A stretch of DNA of 7,790 bases from Chloroflexia bacterium. Lineage in GTDB: Bacteria > Chloroflexota > Chloroflexia > Thermomicrobiales > JALYUS01. Made by a program: the position numbers and the translations under genes. The notes under the pieces are model-generated. The model was given only the letters and a program-made list of their open reading frames with translations. It had not been told where the DNA came from and made no database searches. Position 1 is the stretch's first letter; the number at the start of each line of letters is the position of its first letter. Of this stretch, positions 6,899 to 7,790 are shown in pieces. The stretch lies in contig JAICJW010000212.1 of assembly GCA_025928215.1 (NCBI GenBank), positions 1-7,790 on the forward strand, written 5' to 3'.

Positions 6899-6927
6899 TT
6901 GACAATTAGGAACAAATGTCCTACCCT
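6899..6927 (+). promoter_or_regulatory. Promoter of the TcmP gene
   Basis: A perfect -35, TTGACA (6899-6904), is followed after exactly 17 bases by TACCCT (6922-6927), which keeps the key T, A and final T of the -10. Transcription would start near 6934, with a leader of about 48 bases. This is the best sigma-70 type promoter in the window. Confidence 0.6.
6910..6921 (+). promoter_or_regulatory. SOS-box-like palindrome between -35 and -10
   Basis: GAACAAATGTCC fills most of the promoter spacer and resembles the Gram-positive type LexA box GAAC-N4-GTTC, with one half-site mismatch (GTCC). A slightly wider inverted repeat, TAGGA-N7-TCCTA (6907-6923), surrounds it. A repressor bound here would block RNA polymerase. 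Whether the repressor is LexA or an element-borne regulator is unknown. Confidence 0.35.
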
Positions 6928-6981
6928 GACGATAGATCAGAGTCTCTCAGGGAGCGGCACTCGTTCTAAGCGGAGTATGAA

Positions 6982-7790
6982 ATGAGTTACGGTGAGATCG
7001 GTCCCTGGTCAGAGATCAAACTGGACATTATCAAGGAGTATGCGAAAGCATATTCGACAATTCTGAGCGCACAGCATGGTCTTACGCATATATACATTGA
7101 TGCTTTCGCTGGTGCTGGTGTGCATATTTCCAGAACAACGGGCGATTTCGTCTTGGGTAGTCCATTGAATGCTCTGCTAGTGGATCCTCCTTTCGCCGAA
7201 TATCACCTAATTGACATTGAGCGTAATAAAGCCGACTCGCTTCGACAGGTAATTGGAGATCGACCGGACGTTTTCGTTTATGAGGGCGATTGCAATACTA
7301 TCCTGTTGAAAGACGTGCTTCCGAGAGCGAAATACGAGGATTATCGGCGTGCGCTCTGTTTACTCGATCCCTATGGATTGCATCTCAATTGGGATGTGAT
7401 ACAGGCGGCAGGCAGTATGAAGAGCGTGGACATCTTCTTGAACTTTCCCACTGCCGATATGAATAGGAACGTATTGAGAAGAAATCCCGATCTCATAGAT
7501 GAGAGACAGGCATCGCGGATGACGGCCTTTTGGGGTGACAGGACATGGTATCAAGCAGCATATACCAAGGGACTAAATTTGTTTGGTTGGGATGAGAAGT
7601 TGACTAATGAGGAAGTAGCTAAAGCGTTCCGAGCGAGGTTGAAGAATGTCGCTGGCTTCGACCATGTACCGGACCCTATTCCTATGCGGAACAGTATGGG
7701 TGCTGTCTTGTATTATCTGTTCTTCGCTTCGCAGAAGCCTGTGGCTGCAAGTATCGTCAGAGACATCTTCAACAAGTATCGAGAAAGGAG
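6982..7790 (+). CDS. tcmP: Three-Cys-motif partner protein TcmP (3' end cut by window)
   Basis: The frame starts at ATG 6982, with CGGAG (6971-6975) six bases upstream, and stays open for 269 codons to the window edge. Recognisable TcmP features are: IGPWSEIKLDII near the N-terminus (6-17), FAGAG (42-46), YHLIDIER (74-81), EGDCN (101-105), LLDPYG (127-132), FLNFP (152-156) and MNRNVL (160-165). These read as class I methyltransferase-like motifs: FAGAG as the glycine-rich SAM loop, the acidic residues near 78-80, the D103 segment, and DPYG in place of a DPPY-type catalytic motif. The end reached (SIVRDIFNKYRER) resembles the C-terminus of the family, so probably few residues are missing. TcmP proteins are named for co-occurrence with three-Cys-motif proteins of the DUF5131 (phage Gp37/Gp68-like) type, distantly radical-SAM-like. 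No such gene lies upstream, so it is expected just downstream. Biochemical function is not established. Base composition is much lower in G+C than its neighbours, suggesting transfer. Confidence 0.85.
   Translation, partial: MSYGEIGPWSEIKLDIIKEYAKAYSTILSAQHGLTHIYIDAFAGAGVHISRTTGDFVLGSPLNALLVDPPFAEYHLIDIERNKADSLRQVIGDRPDVFVYEGDCNTILLKDVLPRAKYEDYRRALCLLDPYGLHLNWDVIQAAGSMKSVDIFLNFPTADMNRNVLRRNPDLIDERQASRMTAFWGDRTWYQAAYTKGLNLFGWDEKLTNEEVAKAFRARLKNVAGFDHVPDPIPMRNSMGAVLYYLFFASQKPVAASIVRDIFNKYRER

Larger units (their letters stand above)
6853..6981 (+). other. Intergenic boundary between core-like and A+T-rich sequence
   Basis: A short stretch of 129 bases where G+C falls sharply just after the exchanger stop. 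It contains a weak hairpin, GCCAT (6858-6862) with ATGGC (6869-6873) and a 6-base loop, too short to call a terminator. It also contains the promoter and operator-like palindrome described separately. No tRNA, direct repeat or recognisable attachment site is seen. Confidence 0.6.

Noticed and set aside
6977..6985. Minimal ORF ATG-AAA-TGA overlapping the TcmP start
   Set aside because: The CGGAG site is only one base from this ATG but six from the TcmP ATG, so it is unlikely to be translated and is probably chance.
7360..7554. Minus-strand 64-codon open frame inside TcmP
   Set aside because: It lies opposite conserved TcmP motifs (DPYG, FLNFP) and has no start signal or similarity I recognise.

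Overview
The window comes from a GC-rich bacterial chromosome (one hand-counted 60-base line in the calcium exchanger gene is 67% G+C). It is typical of an environmental lineage such as Chloroflexota or Armatimonadota, but the sequence does not settle the phylum. Two palindromic intergenic elements of the kind often repeated in such genomes are present. Roughly the first 6.85 kb looks like ordinary core or housekeeping sequence. The last 0.9 kb is clearly A+T-richer (hand-counted lines of 43, 52 and 38% G+C) and looks like the edge of an acquired accessory region.

Layout. (1) Positions 1-2028, plus strand: the 3' part of a secreted-type fusion protein, a YVTN/YncE-like beta-propeller joined to an AcpA-type phosphoesterase. 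(2) A strong hairpin, then a promoter and Shine-Dalgarno site, leading into a MetE-like zinc barrel protein (2141-3181, plus) with an unusual predicted ligand set. (3) Between that gene and the convergent DUF58 gene lies an antisense relic of a HicB-type antitoxin C-terminus. (4) Two minus-strand genes follow: a family 2 glycosyltransferase (5562 to 4804) and a DUF58 membrane protein (4661 to 3345). A 128-bp nested palindrome separates them; it supplies the glycosyltransferase stop codon and sits just before the DUF58 start. (5) A divergent calcium/proton exchanger of the CaCA superfamily (5728-6852, plus). (6) After the compositional break, a well-formed promoter carrying an SOS-box-like palindrome drives a TcmP-family protein (three-Cys-motif partner), which is cut by the right edge of the window.

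The five core genes are not an obvious pathway; they look like an ordinary mix of envelope, ion-transport and metabolic functions. The main lead for something new is the right edge: a methyltransferase-like TcmP gene, of foreign composition, under a possible damage-responsive promoter. Its usual three-Cys-motif (DUF5131, Gp37/Gp68-like) partner would be expected just beyond the window.
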